From Heliocidaris erythrogramma (Eukaryota > Echinodermata > Echinoidea > Camarodonta > Echinometridae): a DNA stretch of 64,000 nt. Where the stretch lies: NCBI GenBank assembly GCA_025617745.1, contig CM046856.1, positions 44,011,049 to 44,075,048 on the forward strand, in the 5' to 3' direction. The notes under the pieces were generated by a model. The model was not told where the DNA came from and made no database searches. It was given only the letters and a program-made list of their open reading frames with translations. The position numbers and the translations under genes are program-made. Of the stretch, positions 14,301-24,500 are shown in pieces. Within the stretch, counting starts at the first letter, position 1. Every line of letters starts with the position of its first letter.

Positions 14301-15291
14301 CCCCATCACACCAAGATATTGCAGAGACAGCAGACACCAATCGAAATCAAAGTGCCCAAGAATATCATTTCAGGTAATATTCTAGCGTCCCATCCAGGAA
14401 ACTTTTATTTTTCTCCTTCTTTTTTACTACTTCCTCATTGTTTTCTTTCCTCCTCCTCCTTCTTCTTCATCTTCTTCCTTTCCTTCTTCTCCCTTTCCTT
14501 CTTCTCCCTTTTTTATAAACATAACGTGTCCTATAATTTACAATTTGTTTTCATATCAATTTGCTAGATAAGTCGGTATTAGATTATTTTGTATTGTAAA
14601 CACATTGATAAAAAAACAAACAATGCTTAATGGTAACAGAGAACGTTGAGTTATGGTAAAGGTAAGAAAATAAACAGTGAGCTTTTAAAATATTTTTTTC
14701 ATCTAATTGTAAGAATATCAATGTCACTTTAAATGTATTCGTCTTGAAAAGCCCTCATATTAAGAATATCAAATAATTTTGTTTAATATTTAGATAAATG
14801 GAGAAATGTGCAACTGATGTAATCCCGTATTCTTTGATGCATTATATTTTACAGATTATTTGTTCATAAGTGTTGATTATATGTCGTTCTGGAATGATTT
14901 AATAAAATCTTTCAATTGAAAGAAAAAAAAAAAAAAGAATATCACTAGAATTATTTGTAAATATTTAAGAGCTTTGTAAAAAAAAAAAATTTTGTTTTAT
15001 TTGTACTCCAACATACCCCCATCTGGGTGATGCTCTTTTCACTTTTTTGTGATTTTCAGCCAGACTGAGTGAATTTCTTCTGATTTTGATGACTCAAAAA
15101 AACTCACAATACAAAAAATATTCTTGTTTCACTATTCGCAATGATTTCTGGATTGTTTCTTTCACATTACAATCACATGACCAGAACTCAACATTCTCTT
15201 TATAATTTTTCCCCGCCTCCTCCTGATTACAGAAGCTATGAGGGAAAGGACACCGGACGCATTCTTAGAAGAGGACGAGGATGAAAGCTGA
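4772..15291 (+). CDS. Gene A: disordered acidic protein with splice-junction-spanning R-R-x-T-P repeats
   Basis: Four coding exons join as 4772-5330, 12675-13196, 13744-14373 and 15233-15291. All junctions are phase 1 with GT/AG sites, and the total is 1770 nt (589 aa plus TGA). The start chosen is the first ATG after an in-frame TGA at 4718, giving MALEFHGRQ. The protein is rich in Ser, Thr, Glu and Asp, with no signal peptide, membrane segment or recognised fold. Basic motifs recur at residues 172-186 (RRPTPMAIRVPKSVL), 346-360 (RRQTPIKLDLPKNLK) and 555-570 (RQQTPIEIKVPKNIIS). Each is followed about 12 residues past the splice junction by an acidic run. A further R-x-R-T-P lies at 574-578. 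RRxT resembles a basophilic-kinase (PKA-type) site, and RRPTP recalls the protein phosphatase-1 inhibitor I-1/DARPP-32 motif, but this is only a resemblance. The function is unknown. Earlier exons or alternative 5' ends may exist. Confidence 0.8.
5976..7178 (+). repeat. Dispersed repeat, copy 2 (direct)
   Basis: It matches 651-2000 block by block in the same orientation, from 'gcgtagtcaggatttttcaa' to 'gatcgacacccatgg', with small indels and a missing (TTTA)n expansion. The two copies bracket the first coding exon of gene A. Confidence 0.75.
7361..7808 (-). repeat. Dispersed repeat, inverted partial copy
   Basis: The sequence from 'ggggcgtatctagg' through 'cactttttgag', 'gcgcccccaatatagg' to 'aaatctcaatata' is the reverse complement of about 1055-1500 and of the matching part of copy 2. 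It sits 180 bp beyond copy 2 in the opposite orientation. Confidence 0.75.
7821..9036. mobile_element. Element with ~220 bp inverted arms
   Basis: The left arm (7821-8042) and right arm (about 8811-9036) are reverse complements with moderate divergence. Landmarks are 'actttttcttataaaa' against 'ttttataagaaaaaagt', and 'tttgcgcaaaaatg' against 'cattttgcgcaaat'. The interior carries the (CA)n/TCCGAGGAC repeat and a (TGG)n tract but no gene. It looks like a foldback-type or large MITE element that has taken in other repeats. Confidence 0.65.
8151..8344 (+). repeat. TCCGAGGAC repeat, copy 1, downstream of a (CA)n tract
   Basis: About 190 bp matches 48310-48503 at roughly 95% identity by eye. Both copies contain several TCCGAGGAC/GTCCTCGGA units, so the sequence is rich in short inverted repeats. 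Both copies are preceded by a (CA)n microsatellite. It is non-coding and probably a non-autonomous mobile element. Confidence 0.75.
9780..10404 (-). pseudogene. L1/Tx1-like LINE 3' fragment
   Basis: On the minus strand 10404-10213 reads as 63 codons then TGA and includes CSLCDQKEETLIHLFCKF. This CX2C...HX2C knuckle with following aromatic residues is typical of the C-terminus of L1/Tx1-type LINE proteins (compare CSFC...EHLFWDCP in the related element near 41480). AT-rich sequence down to about 9780 may be its 3' tail. The rest of the element is absent, so this is a 5'-truncated dead copy. Confidence 0.7.
12300..12555 (+). repeat. CAT/ATC/ATT microsatellite
   Basis: Degenerate trinucleotide repeats (cat, atc, att, acc) fill this stretch. 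They create long Ile-rich and Met-rich open frames on both strands that are not genes. Confidence 0.9.
12675..13196 (+). CDS. Gene A coding exon 2
   Basis: The acceptor is 'tttttgtcctacag|' and the donor 'caaag|gtaaga'. The exon is 522 nt, a multiple of three, and phase 1 at both ends. It opens with DKASNKMMTESFEEEDED (residues 187-204), carries a second acidic run (DADDDDEEEEDDFDFGD), and ends with FVRRQTPIKLDLPKNLK. Skipping it would keep the reading frame. Confidence 0.85.
13555..13637 (+). repeat. 83-bp repeat shared with the MITE at 16.5 kb
   Basis: This intronic segment (tgcgatcgtgtcaaaggaga ... ctcagtta) is almost identical to 16514-16595, differing at about three positions and one indel. 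There it is the centre of a TTAA-flanked MITE. Here I see no clear MITE ends, so it may be a solo fragment or the source sequence. Confidence 0.85.
13744..14373 (+). CDS. Gene A coding exon 3
   Basis: The acceptor is 'cttatgttttcag|' and the donor 'tttcag|gtaata'. The exon is 630 nt, phase 1 at both ends. It opens with DVMAKNTSEGIM and a 12-residue Glu run encoded by a gaggaagag microsatellite, which may vary in length. A low-complexity Thr/Asp/Asn section follows, and the exon ends LQRQQTPIEIKVPKNIIS. The open frame continues past the donor to 14567, but that extension is intronic pyrimidine-rich sequence. Confidence 0.85.
15233..15291 (+). CDS. Gene A terminal coding exon
   Basis: The acceptor 'ctcctcctgattacag|' is strong. 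The 59 nt encode EAMRERTPDAFLEEDEDES then TGA. They complete the third splice-junction repeat and supply the acidic C-terminus. The preceding donor (phase 1) joins in frame. The match of EAMRERTPDAF-LEEDEDE to the openings of exons 2 and 3 is independent support that this short exon is real. Confidence 0.8.
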
Positions 15292-16144
15292 ACCATTCCT
15301 GGACTCTTAAAATCTTATGACTGATAATTTGGCTCACATTTCTTCCAAGCAAGATGGGAAATCCCCCAAACAGAGAAGGCTGGTTTCCGCTGAACCGAGA
15401 CTATACTGCGGTATTTCGAATACCTGGCCGCAGAAATCACTTCTACCAGTATCTTTATACTTAATCAGTTTTAAAATGATTGACATCAGCGTTATCCGCC
15501 ACAGCATATCGGCGTTGCCGATTCTAAGGATCAGTGTAACAAATCCAATTGGTGTTATCAGAAAGCAAATATTTCACACACCAGTGTTTCCACTTTCCAG
15601 CCTCGCAGATTGGTGCTACTGTATAGCTACTCAAACATCCAGACCAGTTTAAAATGAATATAACACATGCGAAAACACTACGATGGAACTTTTGCAGTGC
15701 TATTTAAGAGCGGGAAATGGCATGTATAATGAATAAGTGGTAGCCTATGAAATAAGTTTTCTTTTCTTTTTACTTTTTTTGTTGCAAAGTACATGTACAT
15801 GTATAAACATTGACTGTTTGCCTCGCTGCATTAATTAATTTGTTGCCCTGTTGACAGTACCCTGCAGTAATTGTTTTAAGTACATTTTAAGGAAGCGGTT
15901 ATCCTTGTACCGAATTAAGAGTCTGCAGTTTTGTGATCTCTTGTAAGATACAGTCCTGTTATTCACTTTCCAAGATTATTATCGCAACGAGATGCCGGTG
16001 TTAGCAAACTACTTGTACATAGTACATTAACGGTGATGGATTCTTCTGCTCATTCATCACTCCATGGAACCCTGCTTGCAGATCTATGCGGTTTAAACTG
16101 TCCCAGTATTTGTGCAACATGTGAGGGCATTTTGATATAATTAT

Positions 16145-16757
16145 GGCCCGTATTCTGAACGCCGGGTCAACTTAAACTGCGGTCTAAGTGTGCTTTAAAC
16201 CCAGTTTAAAATTGCCCTTTTAGAAAATCACATTCAGAACTCCGGTCTAACTCAAACTCCATTCTAAGTGCGGTTTAACTTTGTACATGTACATAAATTT
16301 AGACGAACTTGCGGTCTAAGTCAGTTTCAATTAAACTCTGCATGGCTTAAAGGGGAAGTCCAGTCCCGAACCAACTCAGTTTTAATGAAAGCAGAAAAAT
16401 CAGGCCTATAGATCAAACAAAGTTTGAGGAAAATCGGACAACTAATAAGAAAGTTATGATTTTTTTTTAGTGGCATGAAAAACTACAGAAACAATGAAAA
16501 TCACTAGACAAATTGCGATCGTGTCAAAGGAGATTTTCGCAGGAGAAAGAGGAATATCTCATGCAAGTAATGACAATCGAAAGTAAACTCAGTTAAAAAT
16601 TCATAACTTTCTTATTAGTTGTCCGATTCTCCTCAAATTTTTTTTGATCTGTTTGTCTGATTTTTCTGCTTCTATCAAAACCAAATAATTTTTGGACTGG
16701 ACTTACCCTTTAACGTAGACTGGAGTTTAATTTAAACCAGAGTCCAGCATACGGGCC
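16145..16757. mobile_element. MITE with GGCCCGTAT... ends (outer element of a nest)
   Basis: The left end 'ggcccgtattctgaacg' pairs with the right end 'cagcatacgggcc'. The next ~40 bp (aaactgcggtctaag against agactggagtttaa) also pair imperfectly. A second element (16347-16713) is inserted inside at a TTAA. It is non-coding. Confidence 0.7.
16347..16713. mobile_element. TTAA-flanked MITE nested in another MITE
   Basis: TTAA occurs at both borders. The ends AAGGGGAAGTCCAGTCC and GGACTGGACTTACCCT are inverted repeats. Longer arms (gaaaatcggacaactaataagaaagttatga against tcataactttcttattagttgtccgattctcc) also pair. A TTAA target duplication is characteristic of piggyBac-type insertion. The centre is the 83-bp module also found at 13555. 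Confidence 0.8.
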
Positions 16758-16896
16758 TATGACTTCATCGACATTAATTATTCTTTATAGTTGCAAGATG
16801 AAGGATGCACCGAGTAAAGAACAAATCATTTTCAGTTGCAAATTACCATAATTCTTGGTGCCGTATTCATAATACGCACAGTTGCATCTTGGCATG

Positions 16897-17300
16897 ATTA
16901 CACCGAAATCGCAAGGAGTCTCGGGGCGTCCCGAGACTGCTTTTTGTGCGTTTACACCGACATGCGCAAAGCTACCCGAGACAGGTTTCGAGCGATACTT
17001 TCTGTTTGCGGACTTGGGCGGACTCTATTTAGTACGCGCTGTGTTGGCGATGACGCAATCATTCCACACGTGCTAGCAGCGCACAGGCAGCGCACAGGCA
17101 GCGCACAAACCGGGTCTCGGGTAGGTTAGCGTTTACGCCGGATCCTAAGGAGTCTCGGGGCGCCCCGAACTAGTCTCGGACTACATCGCTTGGTAGTTCA
17201 GAAGTGGTCTCGGGTAGGTTTCGTGCGTTTACACCGGATTTGAAACCTACCCGAAACCAGTCTCGGGGCGCCCCGAGACTCCTGGGGATTCCGGTGTAAT
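16897..17300. mobile_element. GC-rich foldback/MITE with 22-bp palindromes
   Basis: The ends 'attacaccg' and 'cggtgtaat' are inverted. The internal AGTCTCGGGGCGCCCCGAGACT is a perfect palindrome at the right end and occurs in near-perfect form at the left. CTACCCGAGAC and GTCTCGGGTAG units repeat several times. It stands out from AT-rich neighbours by GC content and lacks coding capacity. Confidence 0.75.
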
Positions 17301-20299
17301 AGGGGTGATTTAAAGTAGTACTGTCTTATGCTACATTTGTATAAAATACAATTATTAGGTGACCGAGTTGTGCTTACTCTGCCTCAATTCAAATCCTTGA
17401 TGAAAAGAAAAAACAAAAAACAAAACGTGTAGGAATATAAACATTTTTTTTGTTGGTGTGTGTAATAAAGAGATTTTACGTTCGTATTCCAAACGTAAGG
17501 GGAAAATACCGCAAATTATTTTACTCTCTGTTTTCATTGGTCTTTTTGCATGTTTTGACTTTGGTGATAGCCCGCATATTAAAGACATTAGCATGACTGA
17601 TAGGCATATTATTATGCCTATGAAGAAATGGTTGAGTTCAACTTGTACGCGGCGTGCTTCTCTCATTTTCTGTATTACCATTATTTCCTGGATTTATTGC
17701 AACGAAAATGTAACCATTGATCAGTTGACAATAGTAGTGTCCTTTCACTTTCAAACCCTAAACTGCATAACCAAATAAAGCGAATTCCTGATGAGCATCG
17801 AGTCTTTTCATGCTTGTGATATCAATTAATTCCACTTGAATGTATTCTTTATTTTATCCTTTTCCAATCACAAATTAATTGAAATGTACATGCACGACGC
17901 GTGATATCAACACTATGTAGTTATCATAGGCTTAATGTATATCAACAAATTACCTTTTAATATTTGATTTTATGACTAGATTTCAGAGTTATTAAGTATA
18001 ACCGTGGATGTCCAACTGGATACAGAGCATTTAGCAAGTGTGGAGTGTCGCGTGAAAGGGAAGATAATTCGGAATTTAATGATTTTCGATTTAATTTCAC
18101 TTGTTTGCTTATATATTATGCTTTAAAATATTTCAGATAAACATTGCACTTGGTTAACATTTGGCATGAGAAAAACTACTTTTATCATACTTTTTGTTTA
18201 TCAATCGGTACCAAAATCAAAGTGTATTCCTTTTTAAAAAATCTTAATTATTCATACACCAACGTTGCAGGCACTGTAATTTTAAGCCTGTCGTATCTTA
18301 ACAAACTTGTCCTACAAAGAAAATCATCAATGATATTAAGGATTATTAAAGTTGAACTGTACACTTTGGTGACCATACTGTGATAACATATTCGTGTTAC
18401 AAATCCCTTGCGTTAAAATGAAAGAACTGTCATGCTTAGAATCAGTGGTTCATTTCGTCATGCTAGCACAAAATATACTGATATCATTGTAAATTGCAAC
18501 ATTTTTACGTGTAACCAGATTCATAAATATGAATTCCATCGCTAAGCATTTACATCATTTTTTACCAATTTTTTTTAATGCACACGCTAAATTACACTCT
18601 AATATACTGTTGAAATGTGCTGTCATGGAGACGTGTAATTCAATGGAAAACTCTACATTTTCCATAGACGTCATGTATATATTTTTTGAAGAAGCCTTAT
18701 AGGTGAAATATCGAACCTTTTGTGTCTAACGGAGTCATGTATTATGTGTCTCTATTTTTAATCTCCGTCGCAGAACTATATATATATATATAAATATATA
18801 AATATATAGTCTTTTCTTTTGCAATGTATTTTGTGTGGAAATAACGTTTATCAATTGTTCAGTAAATCGTATTTCAATTTTGCTAACATGAATCTATGTT
18901 TGGTATCTTCCGTGTGACAGAAAAGGATTTTTGTAAGTCGAGTCTTATTACCAATATTTCTATTAAAAAAAAACTGTGATATATGCATTTTCTTGTGTGA
19001 AATATCAGAATACAATATAAAACTGGACAAAGGAAAAGTTGAGAGTTTGCGTAATGATTTCTGCTGTTGGAACGTTTATTCTTTATTCATAGTAACCGTG
19101 GCTTATCAATTTGGTTCTCGGTTTATTCATATACCACATGAGCAAATAAAGCAACGTAAAGACAAATTAAAAGGGATTAAGTACTTATATCCATTTGCAG
19201 TCTCCAATCTGAAAAGATCAATGCATTTCTGATTAATGGTAATAATATAAAGCAAATATGTCTCTTGATACTACACTGTAATGATTTTCTAAAAGACAGT
19301 ATAAATAAGGACAAATGAAAAAAGATTTTACTTCCAAAGTCTAAATAAACTGACGCATTGTGTTTAATCACTACTTCGTAAAATAGTGGGTTATATCTCG
19401 AGGCGGATCCAGGTTTTTGTTTAAAAAGGGGGGAAGCAATTCCAAAATATACAAAATCGAGGGAGCATATTTTGTTATTTTTTTGTTTTGTAGTTAAGGT
19501 ATGCCAAATGAGTTTCTAGGGATACACGGCAGGTTTTGCCCCTCCCCCAGTTGATTGTTGTGTATTTTCTTCTAAATCAACTTCATGGAGTACAGCTAAT
19601 CTGATCGCAAGAGGACCAATGTATAACTTCAGCGAGAAAGGACAGGTAAAGTGCAAATATATTGACCAATGTTAAAGCTCCGTTCGACTAAGTTCTGATA
19701 AATATTAAAACATATCGTTCTCTAGAAGGCTTAAAGGTTTCCAAGTATAATTAAGAAAATAGCCAATAGAGCTAATATTATATCACCACCTTTAACATAA
19801 TTCATACTTCTTTTTAAATCTGAAAAGAGATAAATAAAATTGCCGTCGCAACAAAGTCTCTTTCTATAGCATAAACATATTCAGCACAGCTAAGCTGTTT
19901 GATTGAAATCTTTGTAAAGGGCGCTATTAGTATTGTGATTTTATATTACATGAATAATCATTGTAGCTACAAGAGTTAATATAGATGAAACATGCTATTC
20001 TCTATTTTGTTGTTGTTGAATCATTATAATTATAAAGACATAGTTTTTCTTATACAGAATATAGATTTGCCTATTAAATAAACCAACTTGCAGAAAGGGC
20101 GAGTCGGGGCAATAGACGAGTTGTAATAATATCTTCAAATTATCTTCATAGTTTTCAAACAGAAGCTGCTACTGATAACCAGAGCGCTTTGCCGAATGTT
20201 TTCCCTAAATAGCAACTCTTCTAAGAGTAAGGTATCGATAAAATTAAGATAAGAAACCTTGTCAATAAATTGAGATCTCGACAGGGTTCTGTCAACGTT

Positions 20300-21572
20300 C
20301 TACTTATCTCCTTCTTCACTGCTTTCTTTCTTTTTATCTCTATTTTTCTTTTTGCCTTTTCTCTTTTTCTTTCCATCTTTCTCTTCACTGCTTCTTTTCT
20401 CTTCACTACTTCTTTTCTCTTTACTATTTCTTTTCTCTCTACTACCACTTTCCCCCTCGCCACTGATTTCGTTTCCACCTAATTCGTTACTTTCCTCTTC
20501 CTGAATGCTGTATATAGCCTGGGCATACGGCTTGCAGATTTCATTTTCGGTATCTAACTGCGGGGCTTGTCCGCTTCCAAAACCAAAATTGAATACCGCC
20601 TCGGCATCTCCAGTGGATATCCGGAAAAGGGAAACCGAGATGTAATCCGGATCTTTGTAACGAAGGAACGGTGCACAGCGTTGAGAAGAAACCGGATCAA
20701 ACAAACCGGTATGAATTACATTATCTTCAACCGCAAACCAATAGTAGTTCGGATCGTCCGTGGATACCAGCCCGGCGTTTGAAACCGACGCCACGGGTAT
20801 ATTGCCTCTTCGGATATCACTTCTTGTGTTTCCCATTGCTCCATAAACTGAATATAAACAGGATATTACATGAATACTTCAATTCAATGGGCTTTACAAA
20901 TTTTAAAGACATGATAGGAATGTCCGGCTGTTTTATTCTGTTTGAGATGGATTGTTTCTCACGTCACAATGTCAGAGAAAATATTAATAACTTCGCACAC
21001 TCTAAAAAGTCAAATGTTAAATATACATTTAAAAGGTTGGAGGAGTGACAACATTTTCAAAATGGTAAATGAACACTTTTAACATGCTGCATAGAGCCTT
21101 TAAACTATTAGATCCAGCATGTTAAAAGTGTTAATTTACCATTTTAAAAATGTTGTCACTCCTCCAACCTTTTACATGTAGATTTAACATTTGAGTTTTT
21201 AGAGTGCAGGGTTCCTAATAAATGGAAATCTGCTCTAACAGGATTTAAACGGTAACTGGGGATAATTTTCACATCATCACAGTAGTTAGATCTCGGCATT
21301 CATTCTTAAATATCTGAACATTTGACTCCACAAATTATTCTCAAATCTCTCACTTTTTATTAAATGTCTAGATGTGAAATTCTGTACTGTAGTTGAAAAT
21401 TGTTACGTCACGGTTTATTAACAAAAATAAACGGTCTTACCTATTTCATACACTTCCCCTCTTTGTTGTCCCGATGTTGACAATACGACCTTCCATGGTT
21501 TCTTAGTGACAAGTTGTACAGCATAGAAATAGGGGGAGGGAGCTTCATCGGTGTAAGAGCCGGCAGCTGGAA
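20300..21572 (-). CDS. Gene B FAMeT domain 12 and charged C-terminal tail (exons 32-33, residues ~1879-2104)
   Basis: Exon 32 (21572-21441) gives YFYAVQLVTKKPWKVVLSTS and VYEI. Exon 33 (20847-20300) gives NTRSDIRRGNIPVAS, NYYWFAVEDNVIHTGLFD and APFLRYKDPDYISVSLF, then diverges. The last ~68 residues are a repetitive Glu/Lys/Arg/Ser tail (SSEEKRSSEEKDGKKKRKGK) encoded by a purine-rich tract. Length variation there is likely. It ends at the stop codon at 20302-20300. Confidence 0.87.
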
Positions 21573-24500
21573 CTAATTTTGTTGTAAATTAAAGAATAGT
21601 GGACGAGTTCTTACAACGATATATGATTAAGTTCATGGAACGCGTATAAAAGGAGCAGCCTTTACAAATGTAATCGGTGAAAAGGAACTTCCTTACATTC
21701 AATGTCTTGTATAATGGAATGAATTGGATGAAACTAACAAAATGAGTTGAGTCGCCAGACAGACAAAACAAGAATTGAACTAATTTCCAGACGTCACAAA
21801 TATCTTTCAAATCAAACGGGCTACATCACATCTTAGGCTAGTAACTTCTTGTTTCTCTCAGAGATAATTGTATTTTGGATCCATTCCATTCTGATATTTG
21901 ATATGTATGTCAGTAAAGGTGGATTAATCTGAAGAGTCTATATTACTTGCGAATATTTCAGGAATCTACGAATACACATGTACCATTTTGACATTTAATT
22001 TTGGATCACGTACGCTAATCTTTAGTTATCAATACAAGAATTTTTTTACTTGAAAAAAAAAAATATCAATCACATTTCTAACAGTCATTTCAAATTGTTA
22101 CAATGTTGTTTATGATCAAACATACTCAGTGCTGATGTTACCTGTAGAGTAAGTGAAGTGGGATGAACTCTTCAAACTAAATCCGGCATAGCTGACCGAT
22201 AGAGGTTCGGGATCCGTCCATTCCAACAGCGGTTGGGTTACTTGCTCATCATGGACCCGGATAGTCCCGTCATATACCGATATCAAGAAGCTCCTTGTTA
22301 AATTATAGAAAAACAATTTTGATTTCTAATACCAGATTTTGTAGAAACCTTTTTGTTAATAATAATAATAATAATAATAAACAAGCATTTGTCAAGCGCC
22401 ATCAATCTAGTAAACTATTCCGAGGCGCTGTATATTATTACCCCGGTCATTGGATTCTGGCACGCCCGCACACGGTGTATGCACATTCTCCACTCCCTGG
22501 GGAGCATTCCAGCCAGTCGCACATGCTAAGCAAAGGACATTACCTTTCGCCATCCTACCGGGTACCCATTTAACACCAGATGAAGCATATGCGATGGTAA
22601 AATGCCCCCAATGTTGTTTGATTTTAGGCCCTTCTTTCATTACACTATATATTTTCACTTGTAGGAAACATTTACAAATGAGATCATACGAATCGCTTTT
22701 GTAGTCGTTGCCTATTTCATCAAGATATGTGTTTTGACATTTGTTTGTCTTGACTTGTTTGCGACCGATATATATGTCTGGAACCATTTTAATCGGCGAA
22801 ATTTCATCCCCTTATCAACACGGGGTAATGGAAGACATGATTATGAATATTTATTACAAATCTAAACATGACCCCAAAATAAATAATGCCACTTGCGATG
22901 TTACAATAAGATATATCTCATGATAAGGTGTTTCACTGCCGTCAATGAAAGTGAGTTGCAATGAGTCTGAAGTATAGGTAAACTAATCACTGAAAATTCT
23001 AGGAAAACGGAAATTAGTTTAAACGCTCTAAACGCGGTAAAAAACCACATTTCCATTGGAAGCAGCAAAGGCACACGGGCAAATTTGCCATAGAGAGCCG
23101 ACACCTCTTGCCCAAATATCAACTTTCCATTTTCTAAATTTTGCCACCTCGCGAAGAAATCGAGCAAAAATGACACTTTATTATGATAAACCATGTTATT
23201 TCGTCAATAAAATACATTTACAGAAGATAGAAAACTTCAAATTTAGGAGTAGTACTGCCCGAATATCGATATTTTCTTTAACTTTCGCCGGGCTGCAGCC
23301 CCTACCGCCCCTATCGCCCCAGGCCCCAGCACCTACGCCTAGGGCCTCACTCCTCCTTGAAATAAGCTTCAGAGCACGTCCTGCATCGTGCTGTAAATTG
23401 GTATTAACATCGTATAAGCGGACGAGCGGAACGATTGTGACATACCTCTCTTCCTCTGGCACTAAAAATCCACCGTCCTTGTGCTCACTAACAAGAGCTG
23501 CACACGAACTGCATCTACGTAGCGACACGTCGGTGTTCCCGTCACCGCTGAATACTGCATTATAAGTCATTACATAACAACATTTAATTGAGGCAAGTGA
23601 CTTTGTACCATCGAAAGCTTTCAACTTTCATTTTATTTATTTCATCTTTGATAATATAACAAATAATAAAAATAGGTATATAAAAGTGAATTGCATACGA
23701 AAAAGAAGAAAGAAAAACAACGCACATATTATGGAAGAACAGCTACAAAGAAAGAACAATTACTGATTACGTAAACTACGAACACTATAAACCAAGGACG
23801 ATAATCAAGATATGAAGTGGTTTCTATGATTAACTCACAGTTGAATTAGAAATAAGCTATACGTCACAGAAAACAAATCAAAATACTTACATTTTACAAT
23901 AAATAAAATGGGCAGGGATAAAAATGGCAGAGATGAATGTGTTTTAATTTGTTGTGAACCCTTCTCCAACAGTAATTGAACATACCTTCTGATATTCGAG
24001 TTGCATAATAGGAGTATTAAATGACAAAAGATGTTTTCGATTATTCGTAATGAGGCCAGTAAATGGTTGTTAGATAATGTTACATAATCGCACGTCATGA
24101 AGCCATATCAATCATGTCAATATGAAGACATGCAGATGAAGATAAAATACAAATATGAATGGGTCTGCAGCATGTGGTGCAGCTATCCAGATACATCATG
24201 GCGGGTTGTGTTTAGAGACGATTCTGCTACCTCATTGTTTAGCAATGTTCTGGACAGTTGAGCTGTCCAGAAATACTTCGATTTTAGCCCTAACAATATT
24301 GTATTTTCTCAATGTGTGTGTTGGAGGAGGGGGCAATTTAAGTATGCTGGATCTACCTGTGAGGGGGTGACTTTTCATCACAAAAAGGAGGGGGATACAG
24401 GGGCGGATACAGGATTTTGAAATTTAAAGGGGCACAGTTATTAAAAATTTTGACACGCCAACAAAAATGTGGGATTTTGTGCGTTTTTACTCCAATTTCT

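Larger units (their letters stand above)
15292..20299. other. Region between the converging 3' ends of genes A and B
   Basis: It must contain both 3' untranslated regions. An AATAAA lies at 17774 on the plus strand, but it is 2.5 kb from gene A's stop, so its use is uncertain. No good minus-strand polyadenylation signal was seen close to gene B's stop. Mobile elements occupy 16145-16757 and 16897-17300. From 17800 to 20299 I see AT-rich DNA with a (TA)n tract at 18780-18805 and no gene. Confidence 0.6.

Noticed and set aside
16836-17129. 97-residue and 64-residue frames
   Set aside because: They lie across the GC-rich foldback; palindromic DNA gives open frames by chance.
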